64,000 nucleotides of DNA from Sphingomonas sp. BT-65 (GCF_026107375.2 NZ_JAPCIA010000001.1:1612001-1676000); one strand, 5' to 3'. Positions 53,412 to 63,614 are shown, counted from the stretch's first letter. Numbers and translations: made by a program. Notes: generated from the letters alone by a model not told the origin.

Positions 53412-53479
53412 GGCGCGGGAGATGGGAAGCGGATCGCGCCGCCGCTAGCCAAGGATGGCTTCACGATGGACAATCAATT

Positions 53480-53606
53480 CCTCCCCTTCAGGGGAGGTGG
53501 CATCGCGAAGCGATGACGGAGGGCCCGCCGTCGTCAGACGGCGGGCTGCGCCCGCCGCCCCTCCACCAGCCTGTGGCTGGTCCCCCTCCCCTGAAGGGGA
53601 GGAATG
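53480..53606. repeat. dispersed intergenic repeat, copy 2 (~127 bp)
   Basis: Partner of 47501-47636, same orientation. Both contain AGGTGGCATCGC(A/G)AAGCGATG and CCACCAGCCTG(C/T)GGCTGG. It lies in the 257-bp gap between the LLM gene start and the HAD gene; the remaining ~60 bp before the HAD gene show nothing special. Confidence 0.88.
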
Positions 53607-53668
53607 ATAACTGGCAACGAATCCTATCCTTTCCTCCCTCGCCCCACTCCCCTAAACGCCGCCCCACG

Positions 53669-54330
53669 ATGCGCCCCGAACTCGCCCATATCGACGCCTG
53701 GCTGTTCGATCTCGACAACACGCTCTACCCCAAGAGCGCGGACCTGTTCGCGCGGATCGACGCGCGCATCGGCGCCTATGTCGCGCGCGTGCTCGACCTC
53801 GACCCGGCCGAGGCGCACCGCGTGCAGAAGGGCTGGTTCATCTCGCACGGCACCACGCTCGCGGGCCTGATGGCCGATCATGGCGTCGACCCGCACGAAT
53901 ATCTCGCCGACGTCCACGACATCGAGATGGACGTGCTCGAGCACGACGCCCCGCTCGCCGCCGCGATCGCGCGGCTGCCCGGGCGCAAGATCGTCTTCAC
54001 CAACGCCGATGCGCCCTATGCGCAGAAGGTGCTCGGCCGCCTCGGCCTCGCCGAGAGCTTCGAGGCGATCCACGACGTTCACGCCAGCAACTATGCGCCC
54101 AAGCCGCACCCCGACGCCTATCGCAGCGTGTGCGAGGCGTATCTGATCGACCCCGCCCGCGCCGCCTTCGTCGAGGACATGGCGCGCAACCTCGCCCCGG
54201 CCAAGGCGATCGGCATGACCACCATCTGGGTCGACAACGGCTCGGAGCAGGCGCCGGACGCCGATCGCAGCTATATCGACTTCACCACCCACGATATCCG
54301 CCACTGGCTCGAAACCATCCTGGAGCAAGC

Positions 54331-54334
<4 letters not shown>
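53669..54334 (+). CDS. pyrimidine 5'-nucleotidase, HAD superfamily
   Basis: 221 residues. HAD motif [10 protein letters not shown] (Asp14, Asp16), motif II IVFTNAD, the Lys in [11 protein letters not shown] and motif [10 protein letters not shown]. The build matches the pyrimidine 5'-nucleotidase (YjjG/SDT1-like) group, dephosphorylating UMP or CMP. The start at 53669 is preferred, since the longer frame would run through the repeat. It overlaps dapD by ATGA. Confidence 0.9.
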
Positions 54335-55149
<815 letters not shown>

Positions 55150-55158
55150 CCGGCCATG

Positions 55159-55524
55159 TCAGGCGGCGAGATGATCCTCGCGCGCCGTCAGCTTGCGGCG
55201 GCTGAGCCAGCCATGGCCCCAGTCGCGCAGTCCGAGCAGCACCGGCTCGAGTGAGCGCCCCTCCGCGGTGATCGAATATTCGACCCGCGGCGGCACCACC
55301 GCATAGACGGTGCGCTCGACCAGCCCGTCCTCCTCCAGCTCGCGCAGCTGCTTGATCAGCATGCGCTGCGAACAGCCGTCGAGCTCACGCCGCAACGCGT
55401 TGAACCGCCGTGTGCCGCCGAGCAGGCGATAGAGGATCATCCCTTTCCACTTGCCGCTGATCAGGTTGAGCGCGGCATAAAGGGTGCAGCCGGGCACCTG
55501 GTCATAGTCGTGCAACTTCTGCAT
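55159..55524 (-). CDS. HxlR-family transcriptional regulator
   Basis: 121 residues, winged helix of the HxlR type: CTLYAALNLISGKWKGMILYRLLGG, RFNALRRELDGCSQRMLIKQLREL as recognition helix, and the wing DGLVERTVYAVVPPRVEYSIT. Cys near the N-terminus and in DGCSQ could sense aldehydes or electrophiles, as in some relatives. It diverges from the oxidoreductase gene at 55662, its probable target. Confidence 0.92.
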   Translation of the reverse strand: MQKLHDYDQVPGCTLYAALNLISGKWKGMILYRLLGGTRRFNALRRELDGCSQRMLIKQLRELEEDGLVERTVYAVVPPRVEYSITAEGRSLEPVLLGLRDWGHGWLSRRKLTAREDHLAA

Positions 55525-55661
55525 GGGCGCTCCGCGGACGGTATATTCCGGGGCACTATGTGCATCCGATTACCGTATTTTCAATTCGCCCGGCACGCAC
55601 ATTTCCCTCGCTCCCCGCCGCGCCGATCCCCGGCCCGGCGTCGCTTCAGGGAGTGGAATGC

Positions 55662-56651
55662 ATGCCGCGACACGTTGAATTCGAACAAACCGGCGGACCC
55701 GAGGTGCTGCGCTTCGTCGAGGCCGAGGTCCCCGAACCCGCAGCCGGCGAGGTCCGCATCGCGGTGAAGGCGATCGGCCTCAACCGCGCCGAGAGCCTGT
55801 ACCGCTCGGGCACGTATATCATCGATCCGGTCTTCCCGGCCCGGCTCGGCTCGGAAGCCGCCGGCGTGATCGATGCGGTCGGCCCGGGCGTCGAGGGCCT
55901 CGCGCCGGGCGATCGCGTCGCGGTGGTCCCGGCGTTCAGCTATCACGACTACGGCATGTACGGCGATCTCGTGCTCGCGCCCGCCCGCGCGGTGGCGAAG
56001 CTGCCCGACACGCTCGGCTGGGTCGATGCCGCTGCGGTGTGGATGGCCTATGTCACCGCCTGGGGCGCGCTGATCGATACCGCCGGCCTTCGCGCGGGTG
56101 AGACCGTGCTGATCCCCGCCGCGTCGAGCAGCGTCGGTCTCGCCGCGATCCAGGTCGCCAACCGCATCGGCGCCGTCCCGGTCGCGCTGACCCGTACCTC
56201 GGCCAAGGCCGCCGCGCTGCGCGAGCAGGGTGCCGCGCATGTCATCGCGACCGACGAGGCGGATCTTGTCGCCGAGGTCGAGCGAATCACCGGCGGCGCG
56301 GGCGCGCGCGTAGTATTCGATCCGGTCGGGGGACCCGGCTTCGCCCGGCTGACCGCGGTCACCGCGACGCGCGGCACGATCATCGTCTACGGCGCGCTCG
56401 ATCCGCGCGAGACGCCGCTCCCGGTGGGCCAGGTACTGGGGCGCAGCCTGACGGTGCGGGGCTACCTCATCTATGAGGCGACTCAAGACGATGCGAAGCT
56501 CGCCGCGGCCAAGGCGTTCGTGCTCGACGGCCTCGTCAGCGGCGACCTGCACCCGCGCATCGACCGGACCTTCCCGTTCGACGCGATCGCCGACGCGCAC
56601 CGCTATCTCGAAGGCAATGGCCAGATCGGCAAGATCGTGGTGACCATGTAG
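55662..56651 (+). CDS. zinc-type alcohol dehydrogenase-like / quinone oxidoreductase
   Basis: 329 residues of the MDR superfamily, from ATG 55662 with AGGGAG upstream. Catalytic N-domain with GLNRAESLYRSG and GSEAAGVIDAVG, NAD(P)-binding LIPAASSSVGLAAIQVANRIGA (Ser-rich rather than GAGGVG), and the C-terminal DAIADAHRYLEGN. Conserved zinc-ligand Cys residues are absent, so it is of the zinc-free quinone reductase/enoyl reductase type. Regulated probably by the divergent HxlR protein. Confidence 0.88.
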   Translation: MPRHVEFEQTGGPEVLRFVEAEVPEPAAGEVRIAVKAIGLNRAESLYRSGTYIIDPVFPARLGSEAAGVIDAVGPGVEGLAPGDRVAVVPAFSYHDYGMYGDLVLAPARAVAKLPDTLGWVDAAAVWMAYVTAWGALIDTAGLRAGETVLIPAASSSVGLAAIQVANRIGAVPVALTRTSAKAAALREQGAAHVIATDEADLVAEVERITGGAGARVVFDPVGGPGFARLTAVTATRGTIIVYGALDPRETPLPVGQVLGRSLTVRGYLIYEATQDDAKLAAAKAFVLDGLVSGDLHPRIDRTFPFDAIADAHRYLEGNGQIGKIVVTM

Positions 56652-56660
56652 CGCGAGGGG

Positions 56661-56698
56661 CAGCGGAATTGCGCGCCCGGCGGCGCGCAATTCCGCTG
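56661..56698. terminator. perfect 16-bp hairpin after the oxidoreductase gene
   Basis: CAGCGGAATTGCGCGC (56661-56676) and its complement (56683-56698) form a perfect stem with a 6-nt loop, 10 nt after the stop. No U tract follows. It separates the oxidoreductase from the amidohydrolase gene. Confidence 0.75.
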
Positions 56699-56732
56699 TC
56701 GTCTCCGGCGCATGCTGCGCTAGGCAGTGCGC

Positions 56733-58103
56733 ATGCGATCCTTTTGCCTATCCGCCTGGCGCCACGTCCTCCTCGCGCTGTCCCTGCTCTTCGCGCTCGC
56801 TCCGGCGGCCGCGCAACCCATCACGCGCATCGCCTTCGTCAATGCCAATGTCGTGCCGATGGACCGCGAGCGCGTGCTGCGCGGGCAGACCGTGCTGGTC
56901 GAGAATGGCCGCATCGCCGCGATCGGGCCGCGCCTCGCCATCCCCGCCGACGCCCGTCGCATCGACGCACGCGGCATGTGGCTCAGCCCCGGACTCGCCG
57001 ACCTGCACACCCATGTGCAGACCCGCGACGATCTCGCCATCTATTTGTCCTATGGCGTCACGACGGTGCTGCACATGGGCGAGGCGTCGAACGCCTTTGC
57101 CGGCCGCACCCGCATCGCCGCGAACACCGCCGCGATCCCCGCCCCCCACATCTACAACGCGCTCGCGGTCGACGGCTCGCCGCGCTACGGCCACCTCGTC
57201 GTCACCACGGCCGAGGAAGCGCGCGCCGCCGTTCTGCTCGCTCGCGCTAACGGCTATGCCTTCATCAAGGTCTACAACAATCTTTCGGCCGACAGTTTCG
57301 CCGCGCTGATCGCCGCCGGCCGCGAGCTCGGCGTCCCGGTCATCGGCCACACCGTCACCGCGATGGGCGGGCTCGAGCGCCAGCTCGCCGCGGGCCAGCT
57401 GCTCGTCGCCCATGCCGAGGAGTTTCTCTACAGCCACTTCTTCGCGCCCGACGCCGATTCCGGTCAGCGCGTTCCCGATGACAGCGCGATCCCCGGCGCG
57501 GTCGCGATGGTCAAGCGCCACGGCGCCTTCGTCACCGCCGATCTCGTCACCTACGGCACGATCGCCGAGCAATGGGGCAAGCCGCCCGCCGTACAGGCCT
57601 ACCTCGCCAGCCCCGAGATACGCCTGCTCTCGCCGCGCTACCGGCTTGACTGGCCCAATGCCGGCTACGACAAGCGCGAGGGGGATCTGATGCCCCGCGC
57701 CGCCTTCCTCGCCCGGCTGGTCAAGGCGCTCGCCGACGGCGGCGTGCCATTGGTCGCCGGCACCGATGCGCCGACCATCCCCGGCCTGTTCATCGGCACA
57801 TCGCTCCACCGCAACCTCGCGCTGCTCGAAGCCGCCGGCCTCAGCCGCTACCAGGCACTCGCCACAGCCACGCGCAACGCCGGCGCCTTCGTCGCCCGCG
57901 CCCGCCCGGACGAGCAGCCGTTCGGCACGATCGCCGTCGGCAACCGCGCCGACCTGATCCTCACCCGCGCCAACCCGCTCGACGATCTCGCGACGTTGCG
58001 CCAGCCCGCCGGCGTGATGGCGCACGGCGTGTGGCGCGACCGCGCCGAACTCGACGCGCTGCTCAAGCCGATCGCCGATCGCTACGCCGCCGCCGCACGC
58101 TGA
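56733..58103 (+). CDS. exported amidohydrolase
   Basis: 456 residues with a signal peptide (about 1-27, ending AAAQP). Metal-dependent hydrolase of the imidazolonepropionase/prolidase-like amidohydrolase group: GLADLHTHVQ carries the HxH pair, and GVTTVLHMGE, Lys in FIKVYNN, His in VIGHTV and Asp in LVAGTDAPTIPG follow. It ends with the small composite domain (GTIAVGNRADLILTRANPLDD). Start ATG 56733, with AGG 8 nt before it; GTG 56727 is an in-frame alternative. The substrate is unknown and the export signal argues against KynB-like cytosolic formamidase. Confidence 0.88.
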   Translation: MRSFCLSAWRHVLLALSLLFALAPAAAQPITRIAFVNANVVPMDRERVLRGQTVLVENGRIAAIGPRLAIPADARRIDARGMWLSPGLADLHTHVQTRDDLAIYLSYGVTTVLHMGEASNAFAGRTRIAANTAAIPAPHIYNALAVDGSPRYGHLVVTTAEEARAAVLLARANGYAFIKVYNNLSADSFAALIAAGRELGVPVIGHTVTAMGGLERQLAAGQLLVAHAEEFLYSHFFAPDADSGQRVPDDSAIPGAVAMVKRHGAFVTADLVTYGTIAEQWGKPPAVQAYLASPEIRLLSPRYRLDWPNAGYDKREGDLMPRAAFLARLVKALADGGVPLVAGTDAPTIPGLFIGTSLHRNLALLEAAGLSRYQALATATRNAGAFVARARPDEQPFGTIAVGNRADLILTRANPLDDLATLRQPAGVMAHGVWRDRAELDALLKPIADRYAAAAR

Positions 58104-58181
58104 GCCGCGCTTCCCTCCGCACAACGGCCGCTCTAGGAACGGTTGCATGCGATACGAACCCCTGTTCCAACGGAGCCCGGC

Positions 58182-58946
58182 ATGAGCGATGGCATGACCT
58201 ATGGGCGCTATCTCGCGCTCGACCAGCTGCTCACCGCTCAGCATCCGATCTCCGACGAGCATGACGAGCTGCTGTTCATCGTCATCCACCAGACCAAGGA
58301 ATTGTGGCTCAAACAGGCGATCGCCGAGCTCGAGGTGGCGATCGACCTCGTCCGCAGCGACAAGCTGGTCGAGGCGTACAAGGGGCTTGCCCGGGTCAGC
58401 CGCATCCAGGCGGTGATGACGCTGTCGTGGGACGTGCTCACTACGATGACGCCGAGCGACTATACCCGCTTCCGCAGCGTGCTGGGCAGCAGCAGCGGCT
58501 TCCAGTCGGACCAGTTCCGCGCGGTCGAGACGCTGCTGGGCGTGCGGGGCGGCGGGGTGCCCGGCCCGCTCACCACCGCCTTTGCCGCAAAGCCCAGCCT
58601 GTGGGACGAAGCCAATGCCGCGCTCGCCCGCGCCGGATTCGAGCTGCCTGAGGGGGCGCTGCACCGCGACTGGGCGAAACCCTACAAGCCCAGCGCCGAG
58701 GTCGAGGCCGCCTGGGCAGAAGTCTATCGCGATCCGGCCCGCTGGTGGGAGCTCTATCAGCTCGCTGAGAAGCTGGTCGATATCGACGACGCGCTCGCCA
58801 CCTGGCGGCACAAGCATGTCCTCACCGTCAGCCGCGTGATCGGCATGAAGCCAGGCACCGGCGGCACCCCCGGCGTCCCCTATCTCGAATCGACCCTGTC
58901 GAAGCGCGCCTTCCCCGAGCTCTGGACCCTGCGAACGTTACTGTGA
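58182..58946 (+). CDS. kynA: tryptophan 2,3-dioxygenase
   Basis: Haem enzyme opening tryptophan to N-formylkynurenine, 254 residues. The segment MTYGRYLALDQLLTAQHP, then HDELLFIVIHQTKELWLKQ and LWTLRT at the end are typical, as is GGTPGVPYLEST near the C-terminus. His in RHKHVLTVSRVIGMK is the proximal haem ligand. Its stop overlaps the GTG of the kynureninase-like gene (GTGA), so the two form a catabolic pair. Confidence 0.95.
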   Translation: MSDGMTYGRYLALDQLLTAQHPISDEHDELLFIVIHQTKELWLKQAIAELEVAIDLVRSDKLVEAYKGLARVSRIQAVMTLSWDVLTTMTPSDYTRFRSVLGSSSGFQSDQFRAVETLLGVRGGGVPGPLTTAFAAKPSLWDEANAALARAGFELPEGALHRDWAKPYKPSAEVEAAWAEVYRDPARWWELYQLAEKLVDIDDALATWRHKHVLTVSRVIGMKPGTGGTPGVPYLESTLSKRAFPELWTLRTLL

Positions 58947-60082
58947 CCTACAAGCACCTCTTCCAGCGCGCCCTCGCCGCCGCGCCCGAGCGGCTGCACT
59001 TCGCCGCGCACAGCCACCACCTCTGGCCCGACGCCTCGTGGCTCGGCCATCAGGCGGCGTGGGAGGACGGCGTGCGCCTCGCCGACCATAAATGGGGCCG
59101 GGTGATGGACGAGATCCTCCCCGCTGCGCAGCGCCACGTGGCCGACGAGCTGCGCCTGCCGGATCCGTCGAGCATCGTCTTCGCCGGCAACACCCACGAC
59201 TTGCTGCTGCGCATCGTCTCGGCGCGCAGCGAGCATCCCGTCCGCATCCTCACCAGCGACGGCGAGTTCCACAGCTTCCGCCGCCAGTCGCAGCGTTGGC
59301 TCGAATCCGGACGTGTCACCCTCGACGTCATCCCCAATGGCGAAGGCTTCGCCGACCGCTTCCTCGCCGCCGCAGGCACCGGCAATCACGACCTGATCTT
59401 CGTCAGCCAGGTGATGTTCGAGACCGGCGCAGTCTTCGCGCCGCTCGCCGATCTCGCCGCACTCGCCCGCCCCGACGGTCCCTGGGTGGTGATCGACGGC
59501 TATCACGGCTTCATGGCGATCGAGAATGACCTCTCGGCCATCGCCGACCGCATCTTCTACATCGCCGGTGGCTACAAATATGCGATGGCGGGCGAAGGCG
59601 CCGCCTTCCTCCATTGCCCGCCCGGCTTCGGCCCGCGGCCCGAGATCACCGGCTGGTATGCCGAGTTTGCCGATCTCGAAAAGGCCCCCGGCCGCATCGG
59701 CTATGCCGCCGACGCGATGCGCTTCATGGGCTCGACCTTCGATCCCAGCGGGCTCTACCGCTTCGTGGCGGTGCGCGACATGCTGGCGGCCGAGGGTATC
59801 GCGACCGCCACGGTCAACGCGCACGTCGCACCGCCGCGCGAGCAACTGCTGGCTGGTCTCCCCGCCACGCCGCTCGCCACCGCGCAGCTGCTCAACCCCG
59901 GCGGCGACCCCCGCGCCCGCTTCCTCGCTTTCCGTTCACCCCACGCGCCCGGATGGAAGGCCGCGCTCGAAGCGCGGGACATCGTCACCGATGTCCGCGG
60001 CGACGTGCTGCGCATCGGCCTCGGCCTCTATCACGACGAACGCGACGTCCGCCGCCTCCTCGGCGCGCTGGCCGCCATCTAA
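58943..60082 (+). CDS. kynureninase-like class V aminotransferase-fold enzyme
   Basis: 379 residues, fold-type I PLP enzyme with the PLP Lys in GGYKYAMAGEG (about Lys212) and the Asp in WVVIDGYHGF. It lies directly downstream of and overlapping kynA, so hydrolysis of kynurenine to anthranilate and alanine is the likely role. However, it is shorter than classic kynureninase (~410) and lacks the usual N-terminal FxGNSLG motif, so it may be a divergent form. Confidence 0.7.
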   Translation: MTYKHLFQRALAAAPERLHFAAHSHHLWPDASWLGHQAAWEDGVRLADHKWGRVMDEILPAAQRHVADELRLPDPSSIVFAGNTHDLLLRIVSARSEHPVRILTSDGEFHSFRRQSQRWLESGRVTLDVIPNGEGFADRFLAAAGTGNHDLIFVSQVMFETGAVFAPLADLAALARPDGPWVVIDGYHGFMAIENDLSAIADRIFYIAGGYKYAMAGEGAAFLHCPPGFGPRPEITGWYAEFADLEKAPGRIGYAADAMRFMGSTFDPSGLYRFVAVRDMLAAEGIATATVNAHVAPPREQLLAGLPATPLATAQLLNPGGDPRARFLAFRSPHAPGWKAALEARDIVTDVRGDVLRIGLGLYHDERDVRRLLGALAAI

Positions 60083-60089
60083 AACTAGT

Positions 60090-60108
60090 CCTCCCCCGGA
60101 GGGGGAGG
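60090..60108. terminator. hairpin between convergent kynureninase-like and CoA-binding genes
   Basis: CCTCCCCC (60090-60097) and GGGGGAGG (60101-60108) with a 3-nt loop. It resembles the end module of the dispersed repeats at 47501 and 53480. Probably ends transcription from both sides. Confidence 0.65.
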
Positions 60109-60116
60109 AATGACAG

Positions 60117-60566
60117 TCAGTTCGATCCTGAATGTTCCTGCCCAACCTTGGCGACGCCTAGCCGCGGGATCTCGATCGCCGGGCAGCGGTCCATCACCAC
60201 CTTCAGCCCCGCCATCTCGGCGCGCTCGGCGGCTTCCTCGTTGATGATGCGCAGCTGCATCCACACCGCCTTCGCGCCCACCGCGATCGCCTCATCCACC
60301 GCTTCGCCCGCGGCCAGTGGGCGGCGGAAGATGTCGACGATGTCGATCGGCTCCCCGATATCGGCCAGCGCGCCGAACACATATTCGCCATGGACATGCT
60401 CGCCCACGATCTGCGGATTGACCGGGATCACGCGATAGCCGCGCCCCTGCAGGAACTTCATCACGCCATAGCTCGGCCGGTCGGGCCGGTCGGAGGCGCC
60501 GACCATCGCGATCGTCCGTGCGCTTTCGAGCAGCGCCTTGATGTCCTCGTCGCGCGTGAGCGGCAT
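60117..60566 (-). CDS. CoA-binding protein, YccU type
   Basis: 149 residues, Rossmann fold of the CoA_binding_2 family: TIAMVGASDRPDRPSYGVMKFLQGRGYRVIPVNP at the N-terminal half and VDIVDIFRRP with AVWMQLRI following. Single-domain forms such as YccU have no known reaction. It starts 4 nt after the end of the Mrp gene on the same strand, so they may be co-transcribed. Confidence 0.9.
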   Translation of the reverse strand: MPLTRDEDIKALLESARTIAMVGASDRPDRPSYGVMKFLQGRGYRVIPVNPQIVGEHVHGEYVFGALADIGEPIDIVDIFRRPLAAGEAVDEAIAVGAKAVWMQLRIINEEAAERAEMAGLKVVMDRCPAIEIPRLGVAKVGQEHSGSN

Positions 60567-60569
60567 GAT

Positions 60570-61532
60570 CTAGCCTCCGTTGGCAGTGATCCAGTCGTGC
60601 ACCCGGCTGGCTATCACAGTGAACGCCGCCGCTTCCGGCCCGTTCCCCGCCGCGGGCGGCGTGCCCGAATCGGACGCTGTGCGAATCGCGATGTCGAGCG
60701 GGATCCGCCCCAGGAACGGCACCCCCAGCTTCGCCGCCGCCGCCTCCGCGCCGCCCTGCCCGAACGGATCGGAGACCTCGCCGCAATGCGGACAGGCATA
60801 GCCCGCCATGTTCTCGATCAAGCCGATCACCGGCACGCCCGCCTTGGCGAACAGGTCGATCGCGCGCGTCGCGTCGATCAGCGCCAGGTCCTGCGGGGTC
60901 GAGACGATCACCGCCCCCGCCGGCCGGTGTTTCTGGATCATCGTCAGCTGCACGTCGCCCGTGCCCGGCGGCAAATCGATCACCAGCGTGTCGGCTGCGC
61001 CCCAATGCGCGTCGACCAGCTGTCCCAGCGCCCCCGCCGTCATCGGCCCGCGCCACGCGATCGCCTGTCCCTCCGCCACCAGCCCGCCCATCGACAGCAA
61101 GGGCACGCCATAGGGCGTCGCCAGCGGCACCAGCTTCTTGTCATGCGCCTCGGGCTTTTTCCCTTCGATCCCCATGATCTTGGGCTGCGAGGGCCCGTAG
61201 ATATCGGCATCGACCAGCCCGACGCGCCGCCCCAGCCGCGCCAGCCCGATCGCGAGGTTCGCCGAAATGGTCGACTTGCCCACCCCACCCTTGCCGCTCG
61301 CCACCGCGATCAGCTTGCGGTTCACCCGCTGCGCCGTCCGTGCGATCCGCACTTCCTCGATGCCAGGCAGCGCCGCGGCGGCACGGATGTCCGCCTCCAG
61401 CGCATCCTGCGCGCCCTCGGGCAGCCCCGTCACGTCAAGGATGATGCTCGCCCGCGCCCCCTCCACCCGCACGGTGGCGCGCCCCGCGGCGACGGGGGCG
61501 AGGACGGCTTCGAGCGCAGCTTTATCGGTCAT
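60570..61532 (-). CDS. mrp: Mrp/NBP35-family iron-sulfur carrier ATPase
   Basis: 320 residues. An N-terminal DUF59-like part (1-~60) precedes the P-loop SGKGGVGKST (79-88), DADIYGPSQPKIMG, and the C-terminal CPHC (in GYACPHCGEVS) that binds a bridging [4Fe-4S] cluster. Delivers Fe-S clusters to apo-proteins. The ATG at 61532 is the start; the long upstream frame reads through the opposite hflK gene. Confidence 0.92.
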   Translation of the reverse strand: MTDKAALEAVLAPVAAGRATVRVEGARASIILDVTGLPEGAQDALEADIRAAAALPGIEEVRIARTAQRVNRKLIAVASGKGGVGKSTISANLAIGLARLGRRVGLVDADIYGPSQPKIMGIEGKKPEAHDKKLVPLATPYGVPLLSMGGLVAEGQAIAWRGPMTAGALGQLVDAHWGAADTLVIDLPPGTGDVQLTMIQKHRPAGAVIVSTPQDLALIDATRAIDLFAKAGVPVIGLIENMAGYACPHCGEVSDPFGQGGAEAAAAKLGVPFLGRIPLDIAIRTASDSGTPPAAGNGPEAAAFTVIASRVHDWITANGG

Positions 61533-61602
61533 GATGGCCAGATAGGCCGGGTTTCGCGCCACGCCACTGTAAATCCGCGGATGGGACCCTATAAAGACAC
61601 GC

Positions 61603-62754
61603 ATGGTGAACCTCAGCGGTTGGATCGCACGCGCTGGCGTGCTGTGGAACGAGAACAAAGGCCCCCAAAGTCCATGGGGCGGCGGCGGCAAGGGTGGCAA
61701 TGACGGCGGCGACGCCGGCAAAGGCGGTAGCAATGGCGAGGGCGGCAATGGCGGCCCGCGCAATCCCTGGGCGTTTCCCCCGGAGGGCAAACGCCCCGGC
61801 CGCGGCAGCGTCACCAGCCTCGACGATTTCCTGAAGCGCGCGCGCAAGGGCGGCGGTGGCGGTGGTCTTCCGACCGGCATGCCCGGCAAGCCGGTGATCC
61901 TCGCCGGCCTCGCGATTCTCGTACTGCTGTGGATCGCCTTCACCAGCTTCCACGTCATCGCGCCCGAGCAGCGCGGCGTGGTCGCGCTGCTCGGCAAATA
62001 TTCGCGCACGCTCGATCCCGGCATCGGCATCACCCTTCCGGCGCCGCTCCAGAGCGTGCAGAAGATCGACGTCCAGGCGATCCGCACCGAGGATTTCCCG
62101 GCGACCGCGGGCGAGAATCTGATGCTGACCCAGGATCAGAACATCGTCGACCTCGCCTATTCGGTGCGGTGGGACATCCAGAATCCCGAGGACTTCGTGT
62201 TCCAGATCGCCAATCCCGAGCAGACCGTGCGCGCGACCGCGGAGAGCGCGATGCGCGCCGCCGTCGCCGGGGTGACGCTCAACGAGGCGATCGGCCCGGG
62301 CCGCACCGTGATCGAGGCGCGCGTGCAGCAGGCGACTCAGGCGATCCTCGACGAATATAATTCGGGCATCCGCATCCAGGGCGTGGCGATCCGCGGCGCC
62401 GCGGCGCCGGGCGCGGTGGACGAGGCGTTCAAGCAGGTCACCGCCGCGCAGCAGGAGGCCGAGGGCGCCCGCAACCAGGCGCGCGCCTATGCCCAGCAGA
62501 TCATCGCGCTGGCGCAGGGTGAGGCGGCGCAGTTCGACAAGATCTACGAGCAGTACAAGCTCGCCCCCGAGGTGACTCGCCGCCGCCTTTACTATGAAAC
62601 GATGGAGTCGGTTCTGGCCAAGTCCAACAAGACGATCGTCGAGGCGCAGGGCGTGACGCCGTACCTGCCGCTTCCTGCCCCGCGCGGGGGGACGGTGCAG
62701 CCGCAGGTCCAGCAACAGGCCCAGCAAGCCCAGCCGCAGGGAGGCGCCCAGTGA
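61603..62754 (+). CDS. hflK: FtsH protease modulator HflK
   Basis: 383 residues. The N-terminal cytoplasmic stretch WNENKGPQSPWGGGG is typical, then a long Gly-rich region, one membrane helix (about 89-109) and the SPFH/band 7 domain with a helical C-terminus ending in Gln-rich sequence. It forms, with HflC, a membrane complex around FtsH. TATAAA at 61590-61595 would put the transcript start at or just before the ATG, so the start might be leaderless or further downstream (GTG 61639). Confidence 0.93.
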   Translation: MVNLSGWIARAGVLWNENKGPQSPWGGGGKGGNDGGDAGKGGSNGEGGNGGPRNPWAFPPEGKRPGRGSVTSLDDFLKRARKGGGGGGLPTGMPGKPVILAGLAILVLLWIAFTSFHVIAPEQRGVVALLGKYSRTLDPGIGITLPAPLQSVQKIDVQAIRTEDFPATAGENLMLTQDQNIVDLAYSVRWDIQNPEDFVFQIANPEQTVRATAESAMRAAVAGVTLNEAIGPGRTVIEARVQQATQAILDEYNSGIRIQGVAIRGAAAPGAVDEAFKQVTAAQQEAEGARNQARAYAQQIIALAQGEAAQFDKIYEQYKLAPEVTRRRLYYETMESVLAKSNKTIVEAQGVTPYLPLPAPRGGTVQPQVQQQAQQAQPQGGAQ

Positions 62755-63614
62755 GCGGCTTCCTCACCCGGCCCGTGCTGTTCGGCGGCCTCGCGCTCCT
62801 CGCGCTGTTCCTGCTGCTCAACACGATCAGCATCGTGCCCGAGACCAAGCAGGCGGTGATCCTGCAGCTCGAGCAGCCGGTGCGCACGATCAACCAGTAT
62901 CAGAAGGGCGAGCAGTTCGGCGTCACCACCGGCGCCGGGCTGATCGCCAAGGTGCCGTTCATCCAGCGCATCGTGTGGGTCGACAAGCGCGTGCTCGACA
63001 TCGATCTCGAGAACCAGCCGGTGCTGTCGACCGATCAGCTGCGGCTCGAGGTGGACGCCTTCGCGCGCTTCCGCGTCGTCGATCCGCTGCGCATGGTCGT
63101 CACCGCCGGCACCGAGAGCCGCGTCGCCGACCAGCTGCGCCCATTGTTCGGCTCGGCATTGCGCGCCGAGCTCGGCAAGCGACCCTTCGCCTCGCTGCTC
63201 AGCCCGGAGCGCACTGCGGTGATGGACAACATCCAGGCCGGCCTGCAGCGCTATGCCAGCCAATATGGCGTCCAGATCGTCGACGTGCGCATCAAGCATG
63301 CCGATCTGCCCGACGGCAGTCCGCTCGACTCGGCGCTGCAGCGCATGCGCACCGCGCGCGAGCAGGAAGCGACCACGATCCGCGCCAACGGCCAGAAGGA
63401 CGCGCAGATCATCCGCGCCGAGGCCGATGCGCGCGCCGCGCAGATCTATGCGGTGAGCTTCAACAAGGACGCGCAATTCTACGATTTCTGGCGCGCGATG
63501 CAGTCGTACCGCACCACCTTCATCGGCGATCCGCGCCAGAAGCAGGGCGAGACCTCGATCATCCTGTCGCCCGACAATGACTATCTACGCGAGTTCCGGG
63601 GACGGGGGCGCTAA
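62751..63614 (+). CDS. hflC: FtsH protease modulator HflC
   Basis: 287 residues from a GTG overlapping the hflK stop (GTGA). N-terminal helix (about 8-25), the SPFH domain with VVDPLRMVVTAGTE, and the long helix EQEATTIRANGQKDAQIIRAEADARA. Ends YDFWRAMQSYRTTF...IILSPDNDYLREF as usual. Partner of HflK. Confidence 0.94.
   Translation: MSGFLTRPVLFGGLALLALFLLLNTISIVPETKQAVILQLEQPVRTINQYQKGEQFGVTTGAGLIAKVPFIQRIVWVDKRVLDIDLENQPVLSTDQLRLEVDAFARFRVVDPLRMVVTAGTESRVADQLRPLFGSALRAELGKRPFASLLSPERTAVMDNIQAGLQRYASQYGVQIVDVRIKHADLPDGSPLDSALQRMRTAREQEATTIRANGQKDAQIIRAEADARAAQIYAVSFNKDAQFYDFWRAMQSYRTTFIGDPRQKQGETSIILSPDNDYLREFRGRGR

Noticed and set aside
53513..53668. N-terminal extension of the pyrimidine nucleotidase
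   Set aside because: It would translate the dispersed repeat; the HAD domain starts cleanly at 53669.
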